Positions 9,085-18,041 of a stretch of 64,000 nt of DNA are shown one piece after another. The DNA is from Niabella sp. (GTDB lineage: Bacteria; Bacteroidota; Bacteroidia; Chitinophagales; Chitinophagaceae), in NCBI GenBank assembly GCA_017744715.1, contig JAGIAT010000006.1, positions 277,670-341,669 of the forward strand. The letters run 5' to 3'. The notes beneath the pieces are model-generated. The model was not told the DNA's origin. It searched no databases and worked only from the letters and a program-made list of their open reading frames with translations. Each line of letters begins with the position of its first letter. Within the stretch, counting starts at the first letter, position 1. Position numbers and translations under genes: made by a program.

Positions 9085-11613
9085 ATGCGATTTATTTCAG
9101 GCTTTCAATGGATACTGGCCGTTATGGCCATCTTGTTAATAGCTGATAGCAGTAAGGCACAATCGTCCTTTACCCGCCTGGGAAATGCCGGAACCGAATC
9201 CTTTGATGAAGGATGGTTGTTTAAACGGTACGGATTGCAGCCCGACGGATCGAGGCTGGAGGAACCACAGCAGGCAGAAGCCACAACGTTTAATGACCAG
9301 GACTGGCAGCGGCTGTCCCTGCCGCACGATTGGGCCATTACGGGTCCCTTCCGTATCGATCTGGCCGGCGAAACAGGAAAGTTGCCCTGGAAAGGCATTG
9401 GCTGGTACCGCAAACATTTTAAGATCCCGGTCACGGATTCCGGCAAAAAGCTATTCGTGGATTTTGACGGGGCCATGGCCTATGCGGAGATCTGGCTCAA
9501 CGGGCATTACGTGGGTACATGGCCTTACGGATACACTTCGTTCCGGATGGACCTCACGCCCTATATCCTGCCGGGAAAGGAAAACGTACTGGCGGTAAAA
9601 TTGAATACGGAAAAATGGGATTCCCGCTGGTATCCCGGTGCCGGCATTTACCGGCATGTGTGGCTGGTAAAAACCGGACCGGTGCACGTCGATCATTGGG
9701 GCACCTACATCACTACGCCGGAAGTTACACCACAGGCAGCAGCTGTAAAAATGGCGGTAACCGTATCAAACGAAACAGGAAGATCTGTAAAAGCACTGTT
9801 GCAGACCGATATTTATGAGGCCGGCGCGGGAAACACACTCAAAAAGAAAGTAGCTACGGTTCAAAATAAAAACGTGGACCTGGCAGGAGCCAGTAGCACA
9901 ACGGATGTTGCGGTTACCATCCCTAATCCCCGGATCTGGAGCATTGAAACACCCAGCCGCTATATTGCCGTAACTACAGTGCTCGTTAATGGTAAGAAAG
10001 CGGACACTTATTACAGCACTTTCGGGATAAGAACGCTGGAATTTACCGCAAGGAACGGCTTTTTATTAAACGGGAAACGCGTAGCCATCCAGGGCGTATG
10101 CAACCATCATGACCTGGGTGCTTTAGGAGCTGCGATGAATACAAGCGCATTAAGACGCCAGCTGGTATTGCTGAAAGAAATGGGAGCGAATGCCATCCGT
10201 ACTTCGCATAACCCGCCGGCACCCGAACTCCTGGCATTGGCGGATGAAATGGGCTTCCTGGTTTGGGATGAAGCCTTTGATGCCTGGAAACACGGGAAGA
10301 AAAAGAACGACTATAACAAATTATATGACGACTGGCATGAGAAAGACCTGGTAGCCCTGGTACACCGGGACCGTAACCATCCTTCGGTGGTGATCTGGAG
10401 TATCGGCAACGAGGTGATCGATCAGCGGGATGTAGCCATGACAAAGGAGCTGGCAGCCATTATGCGCCGGGAAGATCCGACACGGCCGGTTTCGAATGGC
10501 TATAACGATCCCGACGGAGGACGGTCGTCCGGTGCTGCTCAGGGACTGGACCTGATGGGGGTGAACTACTTTTTCGGACAACAGGCAAAATGGGATGCCG
10601 ATCCGCGTTATGCAAACATGCCTACCATGGGTAGTGAAACCTCGAGCTGCGTAAGCTCCCGGGGCGAATATTTCTTTGGAACCAACCGCCGGAACTGGCA
10701 GATCAGTTCCTACGACCTCGATCATCCGGGCTGGGGTTGTACGCCGGATGAACAATTCCGGACCAACGCAAAGTTCCCGCACCTGCTGGGCGAATTTATG
10801 TGGACGGGTTTCGATTACCTGGGCGAACCCACTCCGTATGGATCAGATGAAACCAATTTGCTGAACTTCAGGAATGATCCGTCCAAACGCGCGGAGCTGG
10901 AAAAAGCACTGGAGGAGCTGCAGCGGAATAAACCACCTTCCCGTAGCAGTTATTTTGGAATCATCGACCTGGCAGGCTTTCCCAAAGACCGCTTTTACCT
11001 TTATCAGGCGCACTGGCGCCCCAATCATCCGATGGCACATATTCTTCCGCACTGGAACTGGCAGGAGCGGATCGACTCCCTGGTGCCGGTACATGTATAT
11101 ACCTCGGGGGATGAAGCCGAATTGTTTTTGAATGGTAAAAGCCTGGGGCGTAAAAAGAAACAGCCCGGCAAAGATTTCCGGCTGGTGTGGGACCAGGTAC
11201 GCTACAGTCCCGGTGTATTAAAGGTGATTGCGTATAAGAACGGTACATACTGGGCAACAGATGTGGTCCAAACGGCGGGTGAAGCTTCAAAACTCGCATT
11301 AAAGAGCAATGTAAAGAAGATTGCCGGCAATGACCTGGCATTTATCACCGTGCGTGTAGAAGATTACCAGAGCCGGATGGTACCCCGTTCGCATCCGAAG
11401 ATCCGGTTCCGCATAGAAGGCCCCGGTGAGATCGTGGCAACGGATAACGGGGATGCTACCAGCTTCGAATCTTTTCAAAGTCCGGAGAAAAGTGCTTATA
11501 ACGGAATGGCCCTGGTAATGGTTAAGGCAAAAAAAGGAGCGAAGGGACTTGTAAAAATAAAAGCCGAAGCCGACGGACTGGCAGCGGGGCAAACCACTGT
11601 AATGGTGGAATGA
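9085..11613 (+). CDS. GH2 beta-galactosidase-type glycosidase
   Basis: 842 aa, exported (signal peptide ends SSKAQ). Domain order is that of GH2 beta-galactosidases of Bacteroidota: jelly-roll sugar-binding domain (about 40-205), Ig-like domain (about 210-315), TIM barrel (about 320-620), then DUF4982-like and C-terminal Ig-like domains (about 680-842). Acid/base E443 lies in IWSIGNEV and nucleophile E518 in MGSETSS; RTSHNPPAPELL is the conserved barrel loop. It removes terminal beta-galactose (beta-glucuronide or beta-mannose are less likely for this layout). It is the last gene of the plus-strand exo-glycosidase run, 90 bp after the second GH20. Confidence 0.93.
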   Translation: MRFISGFQWILAVMAILLIADSSKAQSSFTRLGNAGTESFDEGWLFKRYGLQPDGSRLEEPQQAEATTFNDQDWQRLSLPHDWAITGPFRIDLAGETGKLPWKGIGWYRKHFKIPVTDSGKKLFVDFDGAMAYAEIWLNGHYVGTWPYGYTSFRMDLTPYILPGKENVLAVKLNTEKWDSRWYPGAGIYRHVWLVKTGPVHVDHWGTYITTPEVTPQAAAVKMAVTVSNETGRSVKALLQTDIYEAGAGNTLKKKVATVQNKNVDLAGASSTTDVAVTIPNPRIWSIETPSRYIAVTTVLVNGKKADTYYSTFGIRTLEFTARNGFLLNGKRVAIQGVCNHHDLGALGAAMNTSALRRQLVLLKEMGANAIRTSHNPPAPELLALADEMGFLVWDEAFDAWKHGKKKNDYNKLYDDWHEKDLVALVHRDRNHPSVVIWSIGNEVIDQRDVAMTKELAAIMRREDPTRPVSNGYNDPDGGRSSGAAQGLDLMGVNYFFGQQAKWDADPRYANMPTMGSETSSCVSSRGEYFFGTNRRNWQISSYDLDHPGWGCTPDEQFRTNAKFPHLLGEFMWTGFDYLGEPTPYGSDETNLLNFRNDPSKRAELEKALEELQRNKPPSRSSYFGIIDLAGFPKDRFYLYQAHWRPNHPMAHILPHWNWQERIDSLVPVHVYTSGDEAELFLNGKSLGRKKKQPGKDFRLVWDQVRYSPGVLKVIAYKNGTYWATDVVQTAGEASKLALKSNVKKIAGNDLAFITVRVEDYQSRMVPRSHPKIRFRIEGPGEIVATDNGDATSFESFQSPEKSAYNGMALVMVKAKKGAKGLVKIKAEADGLAAGQTTVMVE

Positions 11614-11644
11614 CCCTCGCCCGCAAGCATCATTCTGGCTGTTT

Positions 11645-11836
11645 CCACTCTGGCGCAGGTCTGTAGCAGAAGCCAGGGAGTGATGGCCGACCTGTGCCGT
11701 TCTGTTATTTATATGCCATTTATTTATTTGCAGTACATTCCCACTCTGGCGCAGGTCTGTAGTGGAAGCCAGGGTGTGATGGCCGACCTGTGCCATTTTG
11801 TTATTTTCACGCTGTTTATTTATTTGCAGTACACCC
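11645..11836. repeat. Tandem duplication, two 96-bp units
   Basis: Unit 1 is 11645-11740 and unit 2 is 11741-11836; both begin CCACTCTGGCGCAGG and end near TTATTTGCAGTACA. They differ at roughly a dozen positions, so the duplication is not brand new. Each unit can form a hairpin: GGCGCAGGTC (11652-11661 and 11748-11757) pairs with GACCTGTGCC (11689-11698 and 11785-11794), one G.T wobble in the stem. It sits between the stop of the GH2 gene (+) and the stop of the HEAGH protein (-), so it may act as a two-way transcription end. There is no T-run directly after the stem, so that role is uncertain. Confidence 0.85.
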
Positions 11837-11846
11837 ACGCATGCTG

Positions 11847-12428
11847 TCAGGCCCTCATCCATTGCGCCATCGCCGGGTAAGCGGGTCTGCCAAGTGTGGC
11901 AGCCATCTTTGGCTCGGCAGTCATGCCCACATACTGCAACATGGATACGCCAAACCATTGGCCTGCTGCAAACTGATCCGCTATTTGCGTACCGCCGTGC
12001 TGGTATCCTTCATCATGAAATACAAAATAGGGGTCAATATCCAGGTGCCGGCAGGCTGCATAAGACCAGGCAATGGCCATCATCTCTTCGGCGGCCCGCT
12101 CGGGCCGGCTGGCAATGTCTGAACCGCAAACGGTTGCGCGTTCTGCTGCAGGAATAACCGCAATATGTCCTGCTTCATGTAAAACATCCCCGGGATATTT
12201 CAGTTGTTCCCTGTCAATAATAATACTTCCGTCATGAATGAGTATACCGGGCAGAAACGTTGCTGCTGCAATGCTCCGTTCCGCAACAGGAATACCAATA
12301 GACCGGATAAAGGCCAGACAACATTCAAAAGCGTTAAGGTTCATATACCGGCGAAGTTCGTACTTTCTTTCCTTAAACACAACCAGCCGGGAATCATATC
12401 CGGGTTTACCGCCGGCCATGCTTTGCAT
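11847..12428 (-). CDS. Putative zinc metallopeptidase-like protein with HEAGH motif
   Basis: 193 aa, cytoplasmic by composition (no signal peptide or membrane span). The centre carries VLHEAGHIAV; H84, E85 and H88 match the HExxH zinc site of ImmA/IrrE-like and related gluzincin peptidases, preceded by IIIDREQLKYPGDV, a spacing typical of IrrE N-terminal-like domains. No helix-turn-helix is visible and no DNA-binding partner gene lies next to it. It stands alone between two plus-strand clusters. Internal ATGs (for example at 12344, MNLNAFECC) give a shorter protein that still keeps the motif. The family assignment is tentative; the target is unknown. Confidence 0.7.
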   Translation of the reverse strand: MQSMAGGKPGYDSRLVVFKERKYELRRYMNLNAFECCLAFIRSIGIPVAERSIAAATFLPGILIHDGSIIIDREQLKYPGDVLHEAGHIAVIPAAERATVCGSDIASRPERAAEEMMAIAWSYAACRHLDIDPYFVFHDEGYQHGGTQIADQFAAGQWFGVSMLQYVGMTAEPKMAATLGRPAYPAMAQWMRA

Positions 12429-12731
12429 ACCGGCCGGCAGATCAAAATAGCATCAGGAATGATCAAGATATCATGCGCCGGTTAGTGCCGGAATAAAATA
12501 GTTTTGCCGCCTGAAATATAACGGGCGGCATGCTGCCCGCTTTTACAATATAGATGTAGAGGGCGCCGCACGGACTTTTTTTGATTGCTTCGTTGTATTT
12601 CCCGGACTGCAGGGATAAAAACAATAAATAATTATAACGGCTTTGGGGGTATGAGGTGATAAAAACTGTCTTTATGACCAAATACCTGCCATGCGGAATC
12701 CTTAAAGTAAAACGATTGAACGACCGACAAG
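12429..12731. other. Non-coding stretch before the ECF sigma gene
   Basis: About 300 bp without a credible gene. It holds one strong hairpin at 12522-12539 (CGGGCGG, loop CATG, CTGCCCG) followed by CTTTT, which looks like a plus-strand intrinsic terminator although no plus-strand gene ends just upstream. I could not pick a TAnnTTTG/TTG promoter for the sigma gene here. Confidence 0.4.
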
Positions 12732-13316
12732 ATGACTACAGAGGAAATTAAGGCCCTTACAGAACTGATTGCAGAGCGGAATGATCACTCTGCTTTTGAT
12801 CAGCTATTCCGGCATTACCTGCCCGGACTGGTATCGTTTGCAAATTCGGTGATCAACGACCGGCATCAATCCGAGGAAGTGGTAAGCGATGTTTTTGTGA
12901 AGATCTGGGAGAACCGGAAAACGCTTACGGCGATCCGCAACTTTTCGCATTACATTTATATTGCCACACGGCACCAGGCATTGAATTATATTAAGAGCCG
13001 GAAGGGCACCGGCTTTGAAGAATTGGGAGAATCCGGCTCCCTGTCGTTCAAAACACCGGAGAAAAGCATGATTGCAAAAGAGAATCTTCAAAAAATTGCC
13101 GGTGCAATCAATGAACTGCCTTCCCGTTGCCGCCTGATATTCCGCCTGATCAAAGAGGAGGGACTAAAATACCAGGATGTAGCCACGTTGCTGGGCTTAT
13201 CCATAAAGACCGTCGAGAACCAGATGACCATCGCCATGAAACGGATCGTAGAAATACTGGAGGAGTCATTACCGGAATATGCGATGTACTATGCGCAAAA
13301 AAAAGTTCAAAAATAA
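12732..13316 (+). CDS. ECF-type RNA polymerase sigma factor
   Basis: 194 aa. Region 2 is at about 20-90 (AFDQLFRHYLPGLVSFA, then SEEVVSDVFVKIWENR, the DVF-KIWE motif of Bacteroidota ECF factors). Region 4 is at about 120-180 (INELPSRCRLIFRLIKEEGLK, LLGLSIKTVENQM as the helix-turn-helix). It directs RNA polymerase to a small set of promoters, most likely that of the SusC gene starting at 14574. The next gene encodes its FecR-type anti-sigma factor (64 bp gap), the standard FecI/FecR/STN-receptor arrangement in which substrate binding at the outer membrane releases the sigma factor. Confidence 0.95.
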   Translation: MTTEEIKALTELIAERNDHSAFDQLFRHYLPGLVSFANSVINDRHQSEEVVSDVFVKIWENRKTLTAIRNFSHYIYIATRHQALNYIKSRKGTGFEELGESGSLSFKTPEKSMIAKENLQKIAGAINELPSRCRLIFRLIKEEGLKYQDVATLLGLSIKTVENQMTIAMKRIVEILEESLPEYAMYYAQKKVQK

Positions 13317-13380
13317 TGACCGTGGCTTTGGGGGGATACCGGCAAAAATATTGTCTGTATAGTAGAATAACCGTTAATGC

Positions 13381-14439
13381 ATGACAGCAAACAGATTGAT
13401 TCAGCTACTGGCAAAAAAGAAATCAGGGGAACTGTCATTGCCCGAACTAAAGGAATTAAGGGAGCTCCTGGCGCAGCATCCGGAGGATGCATTGCTGGCA
13501 TCACTGGTAGATGATCTTTTCCGTCAGCGGCTGGATTATGAAAACGGATACGCTGTTCCGGAAGTGGACGCATTATTACAACGCCTTCACCGGAAACAGA
13601 CCGCTCAGGAGGCGCTTCCGGAACGGGGTTCAAAATTATTCCGGCTAAACAGGATGGTGGTAGCAGCTGCCTGCCTGTTGCTTTTAGTAGGAGCGGGGTT
13701 ATACCTGTTCTATATATCCGGTAACCGTTCCTTGAAACAAAACGTGGTAGCAACCAAGAAGGGATCGAAGTCATATATCCTCCTTCCCGATGGTACGCAG
13801 GTGTGGCTGAATGCGGAGAGCCGTGTAGCTTATAAAGACGATTACGGAAAAAAGAACCGCGAAATATCGCTTACCGGCGAGGCTTATTTTGATGTGATAA
13901 AAGATAAGGAGCGTCCGTTTATCATTCACACGGAAACCATCGATGTAAAAGTACTGGGTACCACCTTTAATGTACGGGCTTATAAGAATGATGGCCATAC
14001 CGAAACAACGCTGATCAGGGGATCGGTTGAGATCAGTATGCGGAAGGATCCCGCGCGGAAGTTTTTATTAAAGCCTTTTGAAAAGATCTCCATCGACAAT
14101 TCCGGAGCCTTGCAAAACAAGGGAACGGCTGATAAGGAGGCGGGGTTCCTGTACGCGCTGAAAAAGATAAAGCCGGTTGCGGATAGTTCCGGTGCTGCAG
14201 AAACACAATGGGTGCAGAACCGGCTGGTTTTTGATAAACAACGGCTGGACGACATCGCCCGGGAGTTATCCCGGTGGTTTGACGTGGAAATATTCATAAC
14301 GGATAATAAGCTCAGGAACACAGAATACAGCGGGGCCGTAGAAGAAGCGGCCAGCCTGGGACAGGTTCTGGAATCCCTGAAGTTGACCGGTGCATTTCAT
14401 TATGCCATTCGTAATAAAACAGTAACGATTTCTCCTTGA
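13381..14439 (+). CDS. FecR-type anti-sigma factor
   Basis: 352-aa inner-membrane regulator. The cytoplasmic N-terminus (1-95) would hold the sigma factor; a single membrane span lies at about 97-113 (VVAAACLLLLVGAGLYLFYI); the periplasmic FecR domain is at about 125-235 (YILLPDGTQVWLNAES, ISLTGEAYFDV, TTFNVRAYKNDG) and a DUF4974/STN-like tail at about 270-350 (QNRLVFDKQRLDDIARELSR), which should contact the STN domain of the downstream SusC. The order sigma, anti-sigma, STN-SusC supports a dedicated trans-envelope signalling cascade. Confidence 0.95.
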   Translation: MTANRLIQLLAKKKSGELSLPELKELRELLAQHPEDALLASLVDDLFRQRLDYENGYAVPEVDALLQRLHRKQTAQEALPERGSKLFRLNRMVVAAACLLLLVGAGLYLFYISGNRSLKQNVVATKKGSKSYILLPDGTQVWLNAESRVAYKDDYGKKNREISLTGEAYFDVIKDKERPFIIHTETIDVKVLGTTFNVRAYKNDGHTETTLIRGSVEISMRKDPARKFLLKPFEKISIDNSGALQNKGTADKEAGFLYALKKIKPVADSSGAAETQWVQNRLVFDKQRLDDIARELSRWFDVEIFITDNKLRNTEYSGAVEEAASLGQVLESLKLTGAFHYAIRNKTVTISP

Positions 14440-14486
14440 CATATAAAAAAGAATACGGACATATGATGATCAGCATTTAAAAAAAA

Positions 14487-14513
14487 GCGGGAAATGTTTG
14501 CAGCACTTCCCGC
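14487..14513 (+). terminator. Hairpin between fecR-type and susC genes
   Basis: GCGGGAA (14487-14493) pairs with TTCCCGC (14507-14513) around a 13-nt loop. An A-run lies just before the stem and GGGATTTT just after it. This could end the sigma/anti-sigma transcript or attenuate read-through into susC, keeping the receptor operon under the sigma factor's own promoter. The T-run is short, so this is only a candidate. Confidence 0.4.
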
Positions 14514-14573
14514 GGGATTTTCAGAAATAAACCGCTTCCCCAGCGAATTATAACATTAAATCATTACAAAAAT

Positions 14574-17500
14574 ATGAAATTAATTTTTCGTGTTTTGGGA
14601 AAACTAAAACATCGAACCCTTATTAAGTCATTCCTTTTAATGAAGCTTTCCATTTTAACGATCCTGTTAACAGGATTCCAGTGTATTGCAGCAAGCAGCA
14701 GCGGACAGGAAAAAGTGAGTTTGAACCTCCGGGACATGCCGATTGAGCAGGCCCTTAAAGTGATTGAAAGGCAGACAAACTATAGCTTTTTTTATAAAAA
14801 CGAGTCGCTGTCGGGGCTTCGGGTAAAGGCTGTGGTAAAGGATGCCACGGTTGATCAGGCATTGGAAGAACTATTGCAGGGCACCGGTCTTCGCTATCAG
14901 AAAACAGGAAACCGGATGGTGACCATTTTCCGGGTACCCGGCCGGCAGCAGGCTTTTTCATGGGTGCTGAACGGAAAGGTCATAAATGTACAGAGCGCTC
15001 CTATTGCCGGGGCTTCGGTTGCGATTAAGGGTACCCAGCGCGGTGCTTCTACCGGAAATGCAGGGGAATTTATGATTGAGATAGACTCGGAACAGGACTC
15101 CCTGGTGGTAACGGCCGTGGGCTATAAAACCAAGACCCTGGCTGCAGGTACAGAACGCAATATGGTGATCGTACTGGAGGAGGATCTTGAAAAACAAAAA
15201 ATGGATGAAGTGGTCATTACAGCCTTCGGACAAAAGCAGCGAAAGGAGGCGGTAGTGGGTTCCGTTACAACGGTTGACCCGTCTACATTGCGGGTACCGT
15301 CGAGCAATCTTACCACGGCGCTGGCGGGTCGTATTGCGGGGGTGATTGCCTACCAGCGGAGCGGGGAGCCGGGTGCAGATGATGCGCAGTTTTTTGTGCG
15401 GGGTGTAACCACGTTTGGAACCGGGAAGGCGAATCCCCTCATCTTAATTGACGGGGTAGAGATGGAAACCGGCGATCTCTCCCGTTTAACGGTGGATGAT
15501 ATTGCCAGCTTCTCTGTAATGAAAGACGCGAATGCAACGGCGCTCTATGGAGCAAGAGGTGCCAACGGGGTTATTTTGGTAACGACCAAGGAAGGGAAGC
15601 AGGGCGCGGCCCAGGTTAAATTCAGGGCCGAAGGTTCTTCATCTTCTCCCACGGAAAATGTACGTTTTGCAGATCCGGTAACCTTTATGAAATTACAGAA
15701 TGAAGCAGTACGTACCCGGGTACAGGGCACCCGTCTTCCTTACGACGAAAGCAAGATCTATTATACCGCACAGGGAACAGATCCTGTAAGATACCCTGCC
15801 ATCGACTGGCAAAAGATACTGCTGGATAAGGTTACCTATAATCAGCGCTATAACCTCAACGTAAGCGGGGGTGGAAAAGTAGCCCGGTACTATATCGCCG
15901 CAGCCTATACCCGGGATAACGGGATCATTAAGATGGATAAGCGGCAGAACTTTAACAATAATATCCAGATCAACCGGTACTCTTTACGATCCAATGTGAA
16001 TGTAAATTTAACCTCCACCACGGAAGCTGTTGTACGGCTGAGTGGTACGTTTGATAACTACCAGGGACCACTGGACGGTGGAACGGGCCTGTACAATAAA
16101 GCCGTACTGGCCAACCCGGTATATTTCCTGCCTTACTATGAACCCGACTCTGCAAACATTTATACCAAACATATCCTCTTTGGAAATACAGCAGCCGGAA
16201 ACTACCTGAACCCTTATGCGGATATGGTAAAAGGGTACCGGACAGACGACCGCTCATCCATGTACATCCAGTTTGGGTTGAACCAGAACCTGAATTTTAT
16301 TACCAAGGGACTGTCTGCACGGGCAATGTACAATATCAACCGGTTTGCAGACCTGGAAGTAAAGCGCCAGTATATACCGTTTACGTATGCATTGGCACCA
16401 GTGGCGGAAATAGGTGCGGGAAGAAACGGTTACCGGCTGATGCCGCTCAATCCGAATACCGGCACCGATTACCTGGATTATGTGCCTTCGCCCAGGACCA
16501 TGAATAATTCGGTGTATTTTGAAGCAGCCGTAAACTATGATACACGCTTTGGCAACAATTCCGTTTCCGGTATGCTGTTGTTCAATGTGCGGGAAAATAA
16601 GAACGGCTCCTATGATGATCTGCAAAGTTCGCTCCCGCAGCGGAACGCAGGCCTTGCCGGAAGACTTACTTACGGTTATGATAACCGGTATTTTGTAGAG
16701 GCCAATTTTGGGTATAACGGGTCTGAACGGTTTTCACAGGAAGAACGCTGGGGGCTGTTCCCATCCGTTGGTGCGGGCTGGGTAGTATCCAATGAAAAAT
16801 TCTGGGAACCGATGAAGGATATCGTTTCCAAATTAAAGCTCAAGGGTACTTATGGTTTGGTAGGGAATGATGCCATCGGTGATATTAAAGACCGCTTCTA
16901 CTATCTCTCCAATGTAAATATGAACGACGGCGGCAGAGGCTTTTCGTTTGGTGAGAACTTTGGCTATAGCAGATCGGGGATCTCTATTTCCCGCTATTCG
17001 GATCCGTTAATTACCTGGGAGGTAAGCCAGAAGAGTAACTACGGTGTGGAACTGACCCTGCTCCGCAACATCAATATTCAGGCTGATTATTTTGTTGAAA
17101 AAAGGAGTAAGATCTTACAGCTGCGGGCAGATATTCCCACTACCATGGGTCTGCAGGCCAGCCCCAAGGCCAATATTGGCAAAGCAAACGGACAGGGCAT
17201 TGATATTTCTTTAGACTATACTCAAAATTTTTCGCAGGAACTTTGGGCGGTTGTACGCGGAAACTTTACCTATGCCTCCAGCAGGTTCGAGCTGTATGAA
17301 GAGCCGGATTACGCGGCCACGCCCTGGCGGTTTCATAAAGGGCAAAAAATTTCGCAGCGCTGGGGCTATATTGCGGAGCGCTACTTTTTAGATGATGAAG
17401 AAGTAGCCAACTCGCCGGTACAAACCTTTGGTGAATATAAAGCCGGCGATATCAAATACAAGGATATTAATAACGATGGCCGGGTCGATGAAAATGATAT

Positions 17501-18026
17501 GGTACCCATCGGGTATCCTACTACGCCGGAGATCATCTACGGGTTTGGTCTTTCAATCGGCTACAAAAAATTTGATTTCAACTGTTTCTTCCAGGGCTCC
17601 GCACTGTCATCCTTCTGGATCGATCCTGCCGCTGTAGCGCCTTTTGGAACCAACAAGGATATTACCGGCGTGCAAAACAGGGCCGTACTGCAGGCCATTG
17701 CAGACAGTTACTGGTCGGAGGATACCCGGGATATCTTTGCCTTCTGGCCGCGGCTGTCTGCTACGAATATTGATAATAATACTGTTTCCAGCACCTGGTG
17801 GATGCGCAACGGCGCTTTCCTGCGTATGAAAACAGCCGAGATCGGGTATACCATGTCCAGGTCGCTATTGAGAAAGATCGGTTTTAAAGGTGCCCGCATC
17901 TATGCCTCCGGTAATAACTTATTCCAGATTCGGAACTTTAAGCTGTGGGATCCCGAGCAGGCGGGCAATGCGTTTAACTATCCCGTTCAGCGTGTGGTAA
18001 ACCTGGGAATCAATCTTGAACTTTAA
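14574..18026 (+). CDS. SusC/RagA-family TonB-dependent receptor with STN domain
   Basis: 1150-aa outer-membrane importer for oligosaccharides. After a long N-terminus with a hydrophobic segment (SILTILLTGFQCIAAS) comes an STN domain at about 48-118 (VSLNLRDMPIEQALKVIERQT), which signals to FecR. A carboxypeptidase-D-like domain follows at about 131-190 (LNGKVINVQSAPIAGASVAI), then the TonB box/plug at about 211-350 (DEVVITAFGQKQRKE; LYGARGANGVILVTT) and the 22-strand barrel. The STN domain distinguishes it from the SusC at 37585-40677, which lacks one. It is followed by its SusD partner after 15 bp. The substrate is unknown; linked GH29, GH97 and DUF1080 genes point to a fucose- and hexose-containing glycan (inference). 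Confidence 0.96.
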   Translation: MKLIFRVLGKLKHRTLIKSFLLMKLSILTILLTGFQCIAASSSGQEKVSLNLRDMPIEQALKVIERQTNYSFFYKNESLSGLRVKAVVKDATVDQALEELLQGTGLRYQKTGNRMVTIFRVPGRQQAFSWVLNGKVINVQSAPIAGASVAIKGTQRGASTGNAGEFMIEIDSEQDSLVVTAVGYKTKTLAAGTERNMVIVLEEDLEKQKMDEVVITAFGQKQRKEAVVGSVTTVDPSTLRVPSSNLTTALAGRIAGVIAYQRSGEPGADDAQFFVRGVTTFGTGKANPLILIDGVEMETGDLSRLTVDDIASFSVMKDANATALYGARGANGVILVTTKEGKQGAAQVKFRAEGSSSSPTENVRFADPVTFMKLQNEAVRTRVQGTRLPYDESKIYYTAQGTDPVRYPAIDWQKILLDKVTYNQRYNLNVSGGGKVARYYIAAAYTRDNGIIKMDKRQNFNNNIQINRYSLRSNVNVNLTSTTEAVVRLSGTFDNYQGPLDGGTGLYNKAVLANPVYFLPYYEPDSANIYTKHILFGNTAAGNYLNPYADMVKGYRTDDRSSMYIQFGLNQNLNFITKGLSARAMYNINRFADLEVKRQYIPFTYALAPVAEIGAGRNGYRLMPLNPNTGTDYLDYVPSPRTMNNSVYFEAAVNYDTRFGNNSVSGMLLFNVRENKNGSYDDLQSSLPQRNAGLAGRLTYGYDNRYFVEANFGYNGSERFSQEERWGLFPSVGAGWVVSNEKFWEPMKDIVSKLKLKGTYGLVGNDAIGDIKDRFYYLSNVNMNDGGRGFSFGENFGYSRSGISISRYSDPLITWEVSQKSNYGVELTLLRNINIQADYFVEKRSKILQLRADIPTTMGLQASPKANIGKANGQGIDISLDYTQNFSQELWAVVRGNFTYASSRFELYEEPDYAATPWRFHKGQKISQRWGYIAERYFLDDEEVANSPVQTFGEYKAGDIKYKDINNDGRVDENDMVPIGYPTTPEIIYGFGLSIGYKKFDFNCFFQGSALSSFWIDPAAVAPFGTNKDITGVQNRAVLQAIADSYWSEDTRDIFAFWPRLSATNIDNNTVSSTWWMRNGAFLRMKTAEIGYTMSRSLLRKIGFKGARIYASGNNLFQIRNFKLWDPEQAGNAFNYPVQRVVNLGINLEL

Positions 18027-18041
18027 CGATGAAATCTGACA

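Noticed and set aside
11680..11880. Plus-strand frame with an internally repeated peptide (LCRSVIYMPFIYLQY / LCHFVIFTLFIYLQY)
   Set aside because: It merely translates the 96-bp tandem duplication, which has an in-frame length; no start signal or protein-like composition.
12463..12681. 72-codon minus-strand frame upstream of the sigma gene
   Set aside because: It spans the 12522-12539 hairpin and has no recognisable domain.
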